Shown: one piece after another, positions 25,025-36,385 of the stretch | How positions within the stretch are numbered: position 1 is the stretch's first letter | Layout: every line of letters begins with the position of its first letter | NCBI GenBank assembly: GCA_019054805.1 | Contig: JAHQIY010000017.1 | Coordinates: 1,860,001 to 1,924,000 of the forward strand | DNA length: 64,000 nucleotides | Reading direction: 5' to 3' | Origin: Brachionus manjavacas | Lineage: Eukaryota; Rotifera; Eurotatoria; Ploima; Brachionidae | Notes under the pieces: generated by a model | What the model saw: the letters and a program-made list of their open reading frames with translations, nothing else | Database searches by the model: none | Told to the model about the DNA's origin: nothing | Made by a program: the position numbers and the translations under genes

Positions 25025-28000
25025 TTTAAATATTTTATATTTAAATGTTTAATTTTTGTTTTGCTCAATGTTTATTTGAATTTCTAAGTATGTCAGAATT
25101 TTAATTTATTTTAATCCGATTAAAATTCATAATATTTAAAAATTAAACGGGATCTATATGGAACACTTACACAGAGTTTCAGGCTTGTTGTCAGTTTTCA
25201 TAAATGCAAATTAGTGCAACATTTAAAGTTGCATCAAATATTTAGGTCTGCAAAATTTGCAAAATTTAGTAAAATCTTTATATTTTCTATTTATTTGGTC
25301 TGCTAAATTTAAAAAAATCTTTATATTTTCTCTTTATTTTCTTTAAAAATATTTAATCTGTTCTATCAGTCAAAACGTTTTTAGAGATTTTTTTTAGTTT
25401 CTTTCCAGATTCTTTAAAAATTCTTTTGTGAAAAAATTATTAAAGAAAAATTCCAAAAAGATAATTTAAAAAATATCTTATTCTATATTTTTGATTTGGT
25501 TTAAGTTTATTATTTTATTTTTTTTATCAAAATATTCTCTCATTTTTTTTTTTTATGATTTAATATTACTTTTATTTATTTTTTATTAATCTTTTTGTTT
25601 GTTTTATATGTGCCGAAAAATGAAAATAATTAATATATCTCCAATTTTAAGAAATATTTTATAAAAAAACTTAATGCACCAACATTTTTGTTAGAATATT
25701 TGCATCAAGGTTCTGAGAAAAATATGTATATTTAATTTCATTAAGTTTATTTTAAAGTTATTTAATTAGTTAATTTTCTTAATTGTAAAAAAATAATTAG
25801 AATTAATAATAAGATAAAATTTATTCTAAATATTTTTTAATTTTTTAAAATTTTTTGTTTATTTTCATTAGGAAAAACGCTTTCTAAACCAATTAGTAAA
25901 TTTTAATTTTATTTTCTTTAAAAAATATAAAAACTGTTTTTACATAATATGAATTTTTACATAATATATTATCATATCAAGATTTTCCAACGCTAATTAT
26001 TTTTAGCTAAGATTTTCACACATTTGATTTTTAAACAGTAAGATGTGTTGAAACATAAAAAAAAAAGGTTTTTCTTAATTTTAATGGATATTTTTATTAA
26101 TTGTGGTTTTTTAATAAAATTGTGGTATTTTATTAAAAAATTGTGGTATCAAAAATGATTTCGTGTTTTAAAAAGGGTATTATTTTTTACACTAAATCTT
26201 GTATAATTAGACGGTTATCTCTAAAACACGGATCCGGATCGCCGGATAAGGTACCTAAAACACGGATTTTTTTTCCGGATTTTAATGCCTAAAATATCCG
26301 AATTTTAAAATTTTAAGTTTCAAAATAAAATTATTTAAATTTCACAATTTTTATAACAACTGGTACGGAAAAATTAAAAGAAATGATCAAAAAAAGAAAA
26401 TTTGAGTACGTTTTGAGTCTAACAAATTTTTTCTTTGTGACAATTAAACATTTAAATTTTCAAACATTTGTTATCAAATATGTTTTTTTATTTTACAAAA
26501 TCAACATTTAAAGCACCAAATGGAACATCTTCAGGCATTGTAAGCAACATCTCTTTTTTTATTTTACATCTGAAATCAAGCTCTTTGTTGATCAAAAAAA
26601 GTGACAAAACACGCTTGTCTTTTTTAACTTACTTAATTGTAATTGACTTTGACCCGAACTCAAACCATTCTTTAGTCCTTGGGTATCGACTGAAAGTGAA
26701 GGACCAATAGTTACAATTTCGTCTAAATTGTCCCGATACTTTCTTCCTGATTTAGTTTTCTTTTTCCCTGCAACTTTGCGAAAGTAAATTCCCTTTTTTT
26801 TGGTTTCGTTAAGTCATAAACACCAAGAGTTTAAATTTTTTAACATTTTAATTACACAATTTTATAACAATTTCTTAAATTTTTTTTAAACGAACTGAAA
26901 TTATTGAAAGAACAAAAAAGAATAGTCTATTATCGGCCAAATTAAGGATCTAAAATTACTACCAGTGTTTTTTTATTTTTATTTAAAATTTTGTATCAGT
27001 ACACAAACGATAAAAATATTCGATAATAATATATAAAAAAATTACAATAAAAAAATTCTATTTTCATTTCTTTTTCCTTTAACTTCCTCACTTAAAATTC
27101 TAACAATAAAATCCTTAATTGATTTTTATTATTTTAATTTAATAAACACAAACCTGAAAGGGCAAAGGCCCAAAGGGCTAAACATAAAAAATAATAAGGG
27201 CTAAATAGAATAAAATTAAAAGAAAGTTAAAAACGAGTTGAAATCTATTAAATTGTTCATTACATTTTTTGGATTGATTTTCTTTTTTGCATTATATATT
27301 GCTAATCCGATTCTGTTCCCGTTACAGCTATTAGAGAATTTAAAAAAAAACAATTACGCCATTTAAATGCAAAAGATATATTGAACACTTAAAAAAGGTA
27401 TTATTTAATAAAAAAGATATTCATTTTATTTTAACTAAAATTTACCATTTTTCCCATTTAATATAATAAAAATTTACGTAAAATTTTGTGATTATTTTTT
27501 TCAATTTTAATTTTAATTTTCTAAAAAAAAAAAGAAAAATTCCTAAAAATCGCCATTTCTTCAGTTTTTTTTGGTCCTTTTTATATTTACTAAAATTACG
27601 TAATTTTTCGGAAATTTACTTTTTTTAACTTTAGTAATTTCACGTTAATTTAAGTAAAATCGCGTAAAATGTCGAAAAATAACGTAAAATTTCGTAAAAA
27701 CAGTTTATCGTAACATGACTGTATTTATTAGCATTATTTTATAAATTTTCTCATAAAATTTTTTTTTCTTTTTTTCGAGCCTTCCACATCAAGCCTTAAC
27801 TTGAGTTACAACTTAAGAAAAGGGAGTTAAAGCTATTTGTTCAAGGGGTATCATTCTCGTTTGCATCAGTATAATCATCTTTCTCATCAATATTCACTTG
27901 TTCATCAGATTTGTTTTGCATTTTCTGATCCACCACGACTTAAAAATAACCGGAGATAAGTCATTATTTATCTCTTCTAAAAATTACAGATAAAAAATTA

Positions 28001-28062
28001 AATACTTTTTAATTTATAATTTTTTAAAATTTGAGTTTCTTCGAAAAAAAATAAAAAAATTC
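25025..28062. other. Intergenic, no gene seen; repeat-like patches
   Basis: Mostly A/T low-complexity sequence. At 26222-26305 there are spaced copies of CGGAT/ATCCG. At about 27450-27720 there is a stretch rich in TTACGTAA/CGTAAAAT, ending in CAGTTTATCGTAACATGACTG, which resembles the end of the Tc1-type element at 46581-47027. A frame at 26468-26710 has no recognisable content. Confidence 0.45.
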
Positions 28063-28180
28063 GCAGTGAGCAGGATTTGAACCTGCGCGGGAAAATCCCA
28101 TCTGATCACTGTGCTCCATTTTTGAAATGGATTAGAAATCGAATTCTAGTCAGACGCCTTAACCACTCGGCCATCACTGC
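28063..28180 (-). tRNA. tRNA-Ser(AGA) with a 37-nt intron, second copy
   Basis: Identical to the gene at 4642-4759 except for a single base inside the intron (CATTTTTG against CATATTTG on the plus strand). It has the same 7-bp acceptor stem, AGA anticodon, class-II variable arm and T-arm. A longer T-run follows its 3' end as terminator. It lies 121 bp upstream of the ORC1 start codon and is transcribed away from it. Confidence 0.95.
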
Positions 28181-28301
28181 TCGATAATTAAAACTTAAAA
28201 AAAAACATCAAAAAAATCAAAATTTATTTTATTATTTTCATTTTAACTTAAAACTAAACTTTTAATTCATTTTTTTGTAAAATTCAAATTGTAAAATTAA
28301 A

Positions 28302-31300
28302 ATGTCTACTCCGATCAAACAAGAAAATCCTCGTCAGTACGAACTTAGGAATACACCGTCAAGAAATACAGGCGACGGAGCTTATGAAAAGTGATTAATT
28401 TTGTTAGATTAAATTTTTTTGAATGTTGGAATAAAGGTATTTTAAAAATGCGGTCAAAATACACCAGCAATCAGTTGACCTGCGACGGTCACTTTTTGCG
28501 TCAAAACTGGACGATCAAATCAGCGTCAAAAAAGTAATTACAAAGCAAATGAGTGCCAAAAAAACATCAGATGTCGACTACAATGTAAATGATGAGAATT
28601 TAATTTCATCTGATGAAGACGCAATGTCAGTTGATACGGAAATACCTGTGTCTAAATCTCGTCGCTCAGTGGCAGTGATCAAGCGAGAATCTATAGCTCG
28701 GACTCCATCGGTCAAAAAGCCAAAATCGACGCCACTGAGTCGTCGGAGCACTTTTGCGGCTGCCAAGTCCACTCCGTCAATGCAAAAGAGAGCCGCGTCC
28801 ACAATCGATCAAACCAGTGATGCACTATCTTTGTACGAAAAGGCCCGAATAAAACTGCACGTGGCCAATACACCTGACTGTCTTCCATGCAGAGACAAAC
28901 AATTCTCAGATATTTACAACTTTATAGAGACAAATCTGAGAAACCAGACCGGAGGCTGCATGTATGTGTGTGGTGTTCCTGGCACCGGCAAAACTCTGAC
29001 CACAAGACAAGTCATTCTTTGCCTAAAAGAAGGCGTCAGGGACAAAATTCTAGCCCCGTTTAAATTCATTGAAGTAAATGCTTTCCAAGTCACCGAACCC
29101 CATCAAATTTACAAACTCATTTACAAAGAATTGACTAGTGAAAATGTTAGTGCTGAGAATGCAGTTGGTCTTTTGGAAAAAAAATTCGAACACAAATCAA
29201 GTGAACCCATAGTGCTGCTAGTTGATGAAGTAAGTTTGTTTTTTTTATTTTGGTTCCTATAAATATGATCTAAAAATAGACACTGGTTTTTGGTCTTATT
29301 TTACATTTTGCTAATTATTGTTTTTTAAAGTCAGTTCTTGTTAATCCGAGAATCTCAGGAAAGAGAAAAAAAAGGCAAATAATTATTACTTGTTTTTATT
29401 TTTTGCAAAAAAAAGCTAAAATACTGAATTTAGAACAAATTTTTAAATTGTGTCTTTTTTTTTTTAGAAAAAAAAAATAACACTAATTATCTAATTATCT
29501 AAGTAGAAGAAAAAAATAAAAATAAAAACAAAATATATTTTTAAGCACAAAAAAAATACTTAATTAAACAATAAATTATAAAAAAATAAAAAAATAATTT
29601 TTTTTTAAATAAATACTTACTCATTTTCTCGTATTCTATAATCTTGCTCCTCGCTGGTTCTATAATTATCTTTTTAGCATCCTCCAAAGAGCAAAAACTA
29701 CAAAAAGGAAAACAACTTTTACCTTTTCCTCTAGTTTTTCCCTTGGAATTAGGTTCAGAAGCTTGATCTTGAGAAATGTAATTAGGGATTTCTTTGATTA
29801 CAGACATTTTTTTATTAATTACAGAGTGAATTTAGAGATTTATTTTATTTATTTATTTTTTTGTTTTCGAATAAAATAAAAATAATAAATAAAATTGAAG
29901 TAAATAAGCTAAAATAAACTGAAAGGAAAGTTAAAAAGACATATATCGAAATAGGGTGTTACATGTGACACATGTTTACATAGTTGAAGGTTCAGGAATA
30001 ATAGAGGAAATAGTGAGGGAGCAATTACTCGATCCAAAGCCTTTTTTTTATTCCTCCACTAGTTCAAGATTACGTTGGTTTATATTAATGTAAAATCAAA
30101 AGTGTTAATTTTATAAACAAAATAAGAAAGATAAAATAAATTTCAACACGGCAGTTTAATTTAATTATAATGTAATTGACTTTAAATACATAAAAAAAAT
30201 AAAATGTTTTTAAATAATTTCTAATTAAGTATTTAAGTTTTTAAATTACATGTTACAGTATGTTTCTAAACAAAGTATACAGTTTCTAAAGCATTGCTTA
30301 AGCAGCTCTAGCGCATAGCCAGAGCAGATCTCACGGTCTGCTTAAACAGCTTTAGAACAAAAAAATGTTTGGAGCAATGCTAAATTTTATTGAACAATTT
30401 TGGCTTTAGTATTTTGAACATTTACTGACTTTGGTGGACATCTTTTACAGCATTTTGAGCTAATGGTTGAACTAAAGTGCTTGAAGCCACTTGATCTGAA
30501 TTTTTAAGAAACCGGTATTAAATTTTCAATAGCTTCTTCAATATTACTTGATGTTTATCACACAGACAACATTTGTAAAATATTTTTCGGTTTTGTTTTT
30601 GTTAACTCGATCATCTTTTTGCCCAATTGTTGTCATCAATTTTTCCATCTTTTGATTCTTTAATGCTTTGTTAATATGATAAATATTCTGTGAAATCGAT
30701 GTAAAGGGACCCTGGCATTGTGAATTTTCATACAAAAATTCCAAAACAATAATTAAATTCTTAATAAAAATATGGGTTTTGAACTACAGATTTTTCTGTA
30801 ATCTTTAAAAGGTGAAGCAAACAATGTTTCATTTTACAGTCCAATTTAAGAAAAAAATTAAATAAATGTTTCCCAATAAATTGATTTAATTTATTAAAGT
30901 TTTTGTATGCTAACTTAGAAATGAAAAATAAAATTTTTAAAATTGTAACGATGACAGAATATTAACATTTAAATAAAATAAATTTACAAAATGCAAAAAA
31001 AAATTCTGATTTGAATAGATCATAGAGACAAGAAATAAATAAATTCCAAAATATTGATATCTTGTGTTCCCATTAATGATTTCCTGTAAATAACAATTAA
31101 TCTTTTTTTGTTGAATTTTGTGATACATATTTTGTTTCATGTTGTTTTATCATTAAATTTTAAAAATAATTTTAAATTAATGAAAAATAATTTTATTTGT
31201 GTAATTTTGGGAAGTTTTGTATGAAATTTGACAATGCCAGGGACCCTTTTCATATTTTTTTTGGATTATCAAAAACTTCGTTATATTTCGTTTGTATCAC

Positions 31301-33874
31301 TATTGGTATCGTTGTTATTTGCATCAATTGGTCTTTTTTTTCCCCAGGTCTTCCTCTCACAATGACATGTTCTATTTTTGGATAGTTTTTTGATTATAAC
31401 GAATTTAGATAAATCAAAAATCTTAAGTAAAGAATAATCATTATTTTATTTATTTGCTTTATCTATACCGAGTTAAAGATCCTTCAAAAAAAAATAAAAA
31501 TATAGGGAAAAAAATAAAATAAGTTAAAAAATGATATAAAAGATAATTAAAATAGACAAATTGAAAGTAATGACAAATGCAAAATGTTTAAGTATTGATC
31601 AATTCAGGAAAGAAAGAAGAAATAGTAATATAGTAATTAGACAATGGAGTCGAGTATACGACATATCTTGAAACAAAACCCGCCTTATATTCATAAATTA
31701 GTTTTCTCAAAGGTATAAATAATTCATTTATAAGTTTTTAATTAATTATTTTTATTTTCAATTTTAATCAAATAACTAATTGTCAATTGTTTTATATGGG
31801 GTTTGCTTAATTTCGAACATTTTCTTGAAATAAATGCTAATTTTTTACTCACAATATTCATCTACTGAATAATAATCAATTAATTTTGCTACTAAAAAAA
31901 TAATATCTACAATATTTTTATCTACTAAAAATTAGTTGCTTACGTAAAACTAAGTCTATTTCATATGTGGTATAAAAAGGACTTTACAAAGTTTACTTGT
32001 GTAACAACCTAATTCAATATATGTCTAATTTTTATTAACTTTATTTTGATTTGGCTCTATCTTAAAATAGCTATCAATAAATTAGCATGATCAATTAAGC
32101 ACTATCAAAAAAGCAAAAAAAAATTTAATTAATTTATGCAGTAGCGCTACGCCACGTGCATATTACGTAAATTTACTTTTTTTTGTCAAATTACGTGAAT
32201 TTACGTAAAATCCACGTGGCGTAGCGCTACTGTATAAATTAATTATTTTTTTTTTGCTTTTTTGATAGTGCTTAATTGATCATGCTAATATATTGATTGC
32301 TATTTTAAGATAGAGCCGTAAATTCACGTAATTTGACGAAAAAAAAGTAAATTTACGTAATATCCACGTGGCTTAGCGCTACTGTATAAATAGCAATTAA
32401 GAGGAAAAAATTAGCAAAAATAAATAGCAAAAAAATTAGCATGATCAATCAAGCAAGATTAAGCGCTTGAAATTTGAACAGAAATTTTACTTTGCTAAAA
32501 AAATAATTAATTTCCAACTATTTTTTCTTGGTTATTTATTTATTTCTATTTGTACAATTTAAATTCAGTTATCTATTAACGATGGCTGAAAACTCTTTAC
32601 ATGATCTAATTAATGATTGACAAAAAATACACAAAAAACAGGAAAAATAGCAATCTCTCAAAAAGATTTTCCAATGTTATCTTATGGCTGTTTCTTGTTT
32701 CGAATTTCATCTAAGTCAGAAAAAAAATAAACTGGCGAAGTATTGAGACAAAAGTTTATTGTAAATTTTGCTATTTTAAGTGACTCCCAATTTACTTACA
32801 GCTTTAGTGATTTGAAATTTAAACTTTTTCTTGATCATTGCCAAAACCATATTCGACTGACTGTCTCCCTCTGAAGTTGTTTCAAAGAACAATTGATTTT
32901 AAATCAAACATTTTATTAAATATTTTGGATTACTTAATTTTTTTATCAAAAATTAAAGCATTTTATTTTAGAAAAGTTAGAAAAATCAAATTATTTTTTT
33001 TCGTTTTTTTTTTTCGAAAGAAGTTTAAGTAGAAAATAACTTAAGAAAATAAAATACAAAGATTTTTTCTTTTTAAATTGGGAAATAAATCATAAAATAT
33101 TTTCAAAATTAGATAAACTTTGATTTTACTTTAAACCTTTTTTCAAAGTTGGATATGCTGTGCACCAAAAAACAAGATGTATTGTACAATTTGTTCGACT
33201 GGCCCTATAAAAAAAATTCCAAATGGATAGTGATTGCCATAGCTAATGCAATGAACTTGCCCGAACAAGTGATGAGCAAAATTTCGAGCCGTCTTGGTCT
33301 CTCAAGGCTTATTTTCCAGCCGTACAATCACGGCGAGTTGGAAGAAATTGTTCGATTGAGGCTGCAAGAGTTGAATGTATTTGAATCAGACGCTATTTTG
33401 TACGCAGCAAGAAAAGTAGCTGCAGTGAGTGGAGATGCGAGACGAGCTCTGGAAATTTGTAGGCGAGCAACAGAACTGGCGGAAAGAGATAGTGCCAAAA
33501 ACCACAAGAGTTCAAATCTAGTGACCATTAGTAATGTAGACCAAGCAGTCAAACAAATGTTTTCCTCAGCAAAAATTACCCTATTGACACATTCGTCCAA
33601 AATGGAGAAAATGTTCATGAAAGCTATAACACTTTTGTACCAAAAGTCAGGAATGGAAGAGACCTCGTTGAATCGCATAATCGAAACCTACAACTTTTTG
33701 TGCAGAGCGGAAAATATTCAGCCTCTTAACAGAACCCAGTTGTTAAATGTTTGCTGTTCTCTAGCGGCAACCAAAATTATTTTGCTTGAACCTTGCAAAA
33801 ATATCTATTTGCAAAGAGTTAGATGTAATATGAGTACTGATGACATTGAATATGTTCTCAATGATAATAAATAA
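28302..33874 (+). CDS. ORC1: Origin recognition complex subunit 1 (short form without a BAH domain)
   Basis: Exons 28302-28390, 28437-29229 and 33149-33874 join in frame to 535 residues. An in-frame stop 24 nt before the ATG supports the start. The first about 125 residues are basic and Ser/Thr-rich. The AAA+ ATPase follows with Walker A GVPGTGKTLT and Walker B VLLVDE/LDML, the latter split by the second intron. RQDVLYNLFDWP-like and SRLGLSRLIFQPY motifs identify ORC1 rather than CDC6. A winged-helix region ends the protein. Vertebrate ORC1 is about 860 residues with an N-terminal BAH domain; none is found here, and a tRNA gene lies directly upstream. ORC1 is the ATP-binding subunit that nucleates ORC at replication origins. 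Confidence 0.9.
29621..29807 (-). other. Possible opposite-strand exon within the ORC1 intron
   Basis: An ATG at 29805-29807 opens a 62-codon hydrophilic frame with a CFPFCSFC motif, ending at a strong GTAAGT donor (minus strand). No downstream exon was found and no family is recognised. It may be the first exon of a nested gene or of a transposon. Confidence 0.25.
30282..30358. repeat. Imperfect hairpin
   Basis: TTCTAAAGCATTGCTTAAGCAG is answered by CTGCTTAAACAGCTTTAGAA about 35 bp later, giving an imperfect stem of about 20 bp. It looks like the ends of a very small foldback element. Confidence 0.6.
30706..31246. repeat. Inverted coding remnants in the ORC1 intron
   Basis: The segment 30706-30742 and the segment 31210-31246 are reverse complements with a few mismatches. 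Read outward, both encode FCMK[FI]x-NARxP[FL]H. Two decayed copies of the same unknown, probably transposon-derived, coding sequence therefore stand in opposite orientation. Confidence 0.5.
32053..32388. repeat. Nested palindromes with CAGTAGCGCTAC/CACGTG ends
   Basis: The outer arms (from 32053, GGCTCTATCTTAAAATAGC, and ending 32317 in the complement) enclose an inner 94-bp element at 32139-32232 with 20-bp inverted ends CAGTAGCGCTACGCCACGTG. A further inverted copy of the inner half follows at 32318-32388. The inner part is filled with TTACGTAAATT. The structure is that of a small MITE inserted into, and duplicated with, another foldback unit. Confidence 0.75.
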
Positions 33875-34274
33875 AATAATTTTTCTCTTAAAATTTTTTG
33901 ATTGTAAAAGTATGTAAATTTTTCTATAAATGAAAAAAATTTAATTTTTAATAAAATATTTAAAAAATAATTCAATATGTTGGGCAGTTGGATCAATTTA
34001 TATATCACTCTTGTATTAATAATTATTATAAGTTCTAATAATAAATTACTGTTGAATTACTTAAATTTTTTTAGGACTGGTAAATTTTGTGAACAATTTT
34101 TTATCGTAATAAGCTAACGTGAATAAGGAAAAAAATTAATACATTTTTAAGCAAATTTTAGTTTTTAAATTAAAATATTTTTTTAGAAAAGGATAAATTA
34201 TTTCAATCTAATCTATTCTTTGAAAAAGAATTAAACAAAGAAATTATTTTTTTTTTAAATCTTTGAATAAATTT
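33875..34274. other. Intergenic, no gene seen
   Basis: AT-rich spacer directly after ORC1. Confidence 0.6.
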
Positions 34275-34560
34275 ATCTAAATTATGGCATTTTGAAGTTT
34301 TTGATCAATTTTTTTAAGATCAAAATGGTCAAACAAACTTTTAATAATGAAATATTTTGTTATATCTTATCTTAATATTTAAAACCCTTTTATAATTGCT
34401 TTTATAGTTGTCTTAATCCATTTTTTAGATTACATAATATATATTAATATTTTTACAACTTAAAAATAAATTTCAATTAAAAAATTAAGAAAAGAAAAAA
34501 ACAATTAAATTCATTGAAATTCATTCATTCAAGTTTTTCTTACAAGAAATGTTGTTTGGA

Positions 34561-34870
34561 CAGTAAGTCACAAAAAGTTAGAATCAAGTTGAAAAAAAAT
34601 AAAAATATTGTTTTTTTGCAATTAAAAAAATCGTTAACTATGAATTTTTTTCAAATAATAGCTTTTTTAAAGTAAGACTACCTAAAAATCTGACAAAATA
34701 GAAAAAAAATGGGTAAAAATAAAATAACTGATCAACAGAGATGGCAAATCGCATGTTTTTTGAAAAATCAGACAAAGACTGAAAGAGAAATAGCCGAATT
34801 AACGAAATAATGAACAAAAAAACAATCAAGTAGAAAAAAAAGTTTGATTCTAACTTTTTGTGACATACAG
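34561..34870 (+). mobile_element. Tc1/mariner-type mini element with transposase N-terminus
   Basis: The terminal inverted repeats of about 26 bp share GTCACAAAAAGTTAGAATCAA. Inside, an ATG at 34709 opens a 33-residue frame, MGKNKITDQQRWQIACFLKN..., ending at 34810. It has the helix-turn-helix start typical of Tc1-like transposases (QRWQI, then KTEREIAEL). The catalytic domain is gone. It is an internally deleted derivative. Confidence 0.75.
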
Positions 34871-35050
34871 TACAGAAATATTCATTAAATCATTTAATCA
34901 ACACTTATGAAAAAAATTTTTAAAATCAATTTTTAATAAGAATTTTTCAATATAATAAATAAAATATATCAATCAATTAAATAAACAATACTAATTTCTT
35001 TTTATTTTTATTTTTTTTATTCTGCCAGCGGAGCAACAGGTAAAACCTTG

Positions 35051-35260
35051 TTAGTATTAATGCAGAGGTACATTTTTGGATTAAACATTATTTGTAAAAT
35101 CTAATGGTAAACTCTGCAATATCAAAATGCACATTGCAGAGTGCACACCATCTAAATGATGCTATTTTTAGTGAGCTAATTTTGCAGACATTTGCAGAGT
35201 TTACGATTAGATTTTACAAATAAAGTTAAATCCAAAAATGTACCTCTGCATTAATTCTAA
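35051..35260. mobile_element. 210-bp foldback MITE
   Basis: The ends TTAGTATTAATGCAGAGG and CCTCTGCATTAATTCTAA open arms of about 70 bp, which include ACATTTTTGGATTAAAC and its counterpart, and TTGTAAAATCTAAT. Non-coding centre. No convincing target duplication. Confidence 0.7.
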
Positions 35261-35330
35261 TAAGATATAACAATATATTTCATTATTAAAACTTTGTTTG
35301 ATCATTTTAAACTTCAAATTGTCTCAAATA

Positions 35331-36385
35331 TCACCTTTTTAATAGTTTAAGATTTTTTTTCAATTTTCTCTAGGTGGTTAAACAAGATTTTTGAAATAAA
35401 TTAAAAGATGTGATTAAATACTGGTTCAAATTTAGATATTTAAAGTTTTTTATTTTAAATATAGTAATTTTTTTAATTTCTAAATTTCGATTAATAATTG
35501 TTTAATACACAAAAAATCAATTAAAATCATTTAAGTTCAATTTTTCAAGCATAAAGTTAGAGCAAGGTCCGAATCTTTTGCATAAAAACGATCCTTAAAT
35601 ATGGCTTAAAGATTTTAAATTTCGAGCTTTTTTTATGGAAAAAGTTCAGCCTAAAATTTCACAATAATTTTATTTTTTTAACTTAATTTGTAAATTAATT
35701 TATTATTGTTTCAGAGTTGCTCAAAGTCAATAAAAATAATTCATTTGTGTCTGTGATTTTTTTTAATTCAAAACTTTGACTTAATTATTCTTTTAAGTTA
35801 TAAAATTAATGATTATGACACTCTTAGTCGTGATCATTAATCGCAACAGTTGGTTGTTTGGAATAATTTGAAAAATATCAAAATATTAAAGGTTTAATTA
35901 ATAAAGAGAAAATATTACCTGTACTTTCTGACAAAATTAAAAAAGATAAATTTTTATGAAAAATATAAATTTATTTATAGTTGTTTAAGAGTCACAAGTC
36001 TCAAGTCAAGTCCAAGTCCGAACTTGGACTTTATTCTGGGACTTAAAACCAACTCTGATTTTTTTATATTTTGATGTTATAGAAATTTCATAAAAAATAA
36101 TTTAAAAAAAAAATTTACTAGCCAAAGTAAAATTTGACATTTGGCTAGCTTTGAGTTGATAAAATAAAAGAGTTATTTATCGATCTTTGATGAAAAGGAC
36201 ATTAGCCTATTGAATAGAATCATTAGCCTTGAAATTGAAGAAAAAAATTATTTTCTATTTTTATTAAATGCTAAATTTTAAATAAAATGGAGATTATTTT
36301 TATCACTATTGAAATGGATTTATAAAGTAAAGATTAAAATCTGAAAATTAATAAGGAAAAGAGAAAAATCAATTTTCTTTAGTTT
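35331..36385. other. Intergenic with a dispersed-repeat fragment
   Basis: AT-rich spacer downstream of the lysyl-oxidase gene. It contains repeat copy C (36001-36058). No gene seen. Confidence 0.55.
36001..36058 (+). repeat. Dispersed repeat family, copy C (short)
   Basis: AAGTCCAAGTCCGAACTTGG, then GGGACTTAAAACCAACTCTG, match the end of copies A and B. Confidence 0.55.

Larger units (their letters stand above)
29230..33148 (+). other. 3.9-kb ORC1 intron loaded with repeats
   Basis: GT (29230-29231) and AG (33147-33148) ends interrupt the Walker B motif between DE and LDML. Other introns in the window are mostly about 50 bp, so this one has been inflated by insertions. It holds a possible small exon on the opposite strand, coding remnants in inverted order, and nested palindromes (listed separately). 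Confidence 0.85.
34275..35330. repeat. Large inverted repeat containing two smaller transposons
   Basis: The left arm around 34311-34372 (GATCAAAATGGTCAAACAAA, AATAATGAAATATTTTG, TTATATCTTAT) recurs inverted at about 35262-35320 (ATAAGATATAACAA, TTTCATTATTAAAA, TTTGTTTGATCATTTT). Between them sit a Tc1-type mini element (34561-34870) and a foldback MITE (35051-35260). The exact outer edges are not certain. Confidence 0.6.

Noticed and set aside
29810..31660. A pair of LTRs around the ORC1 intron insert (both contain TTCAGGAA... GAAATAGT)
   Set aside because: The resemblance is short and within A-rich sequence; no TG...CA ends or target duplication could be defined.
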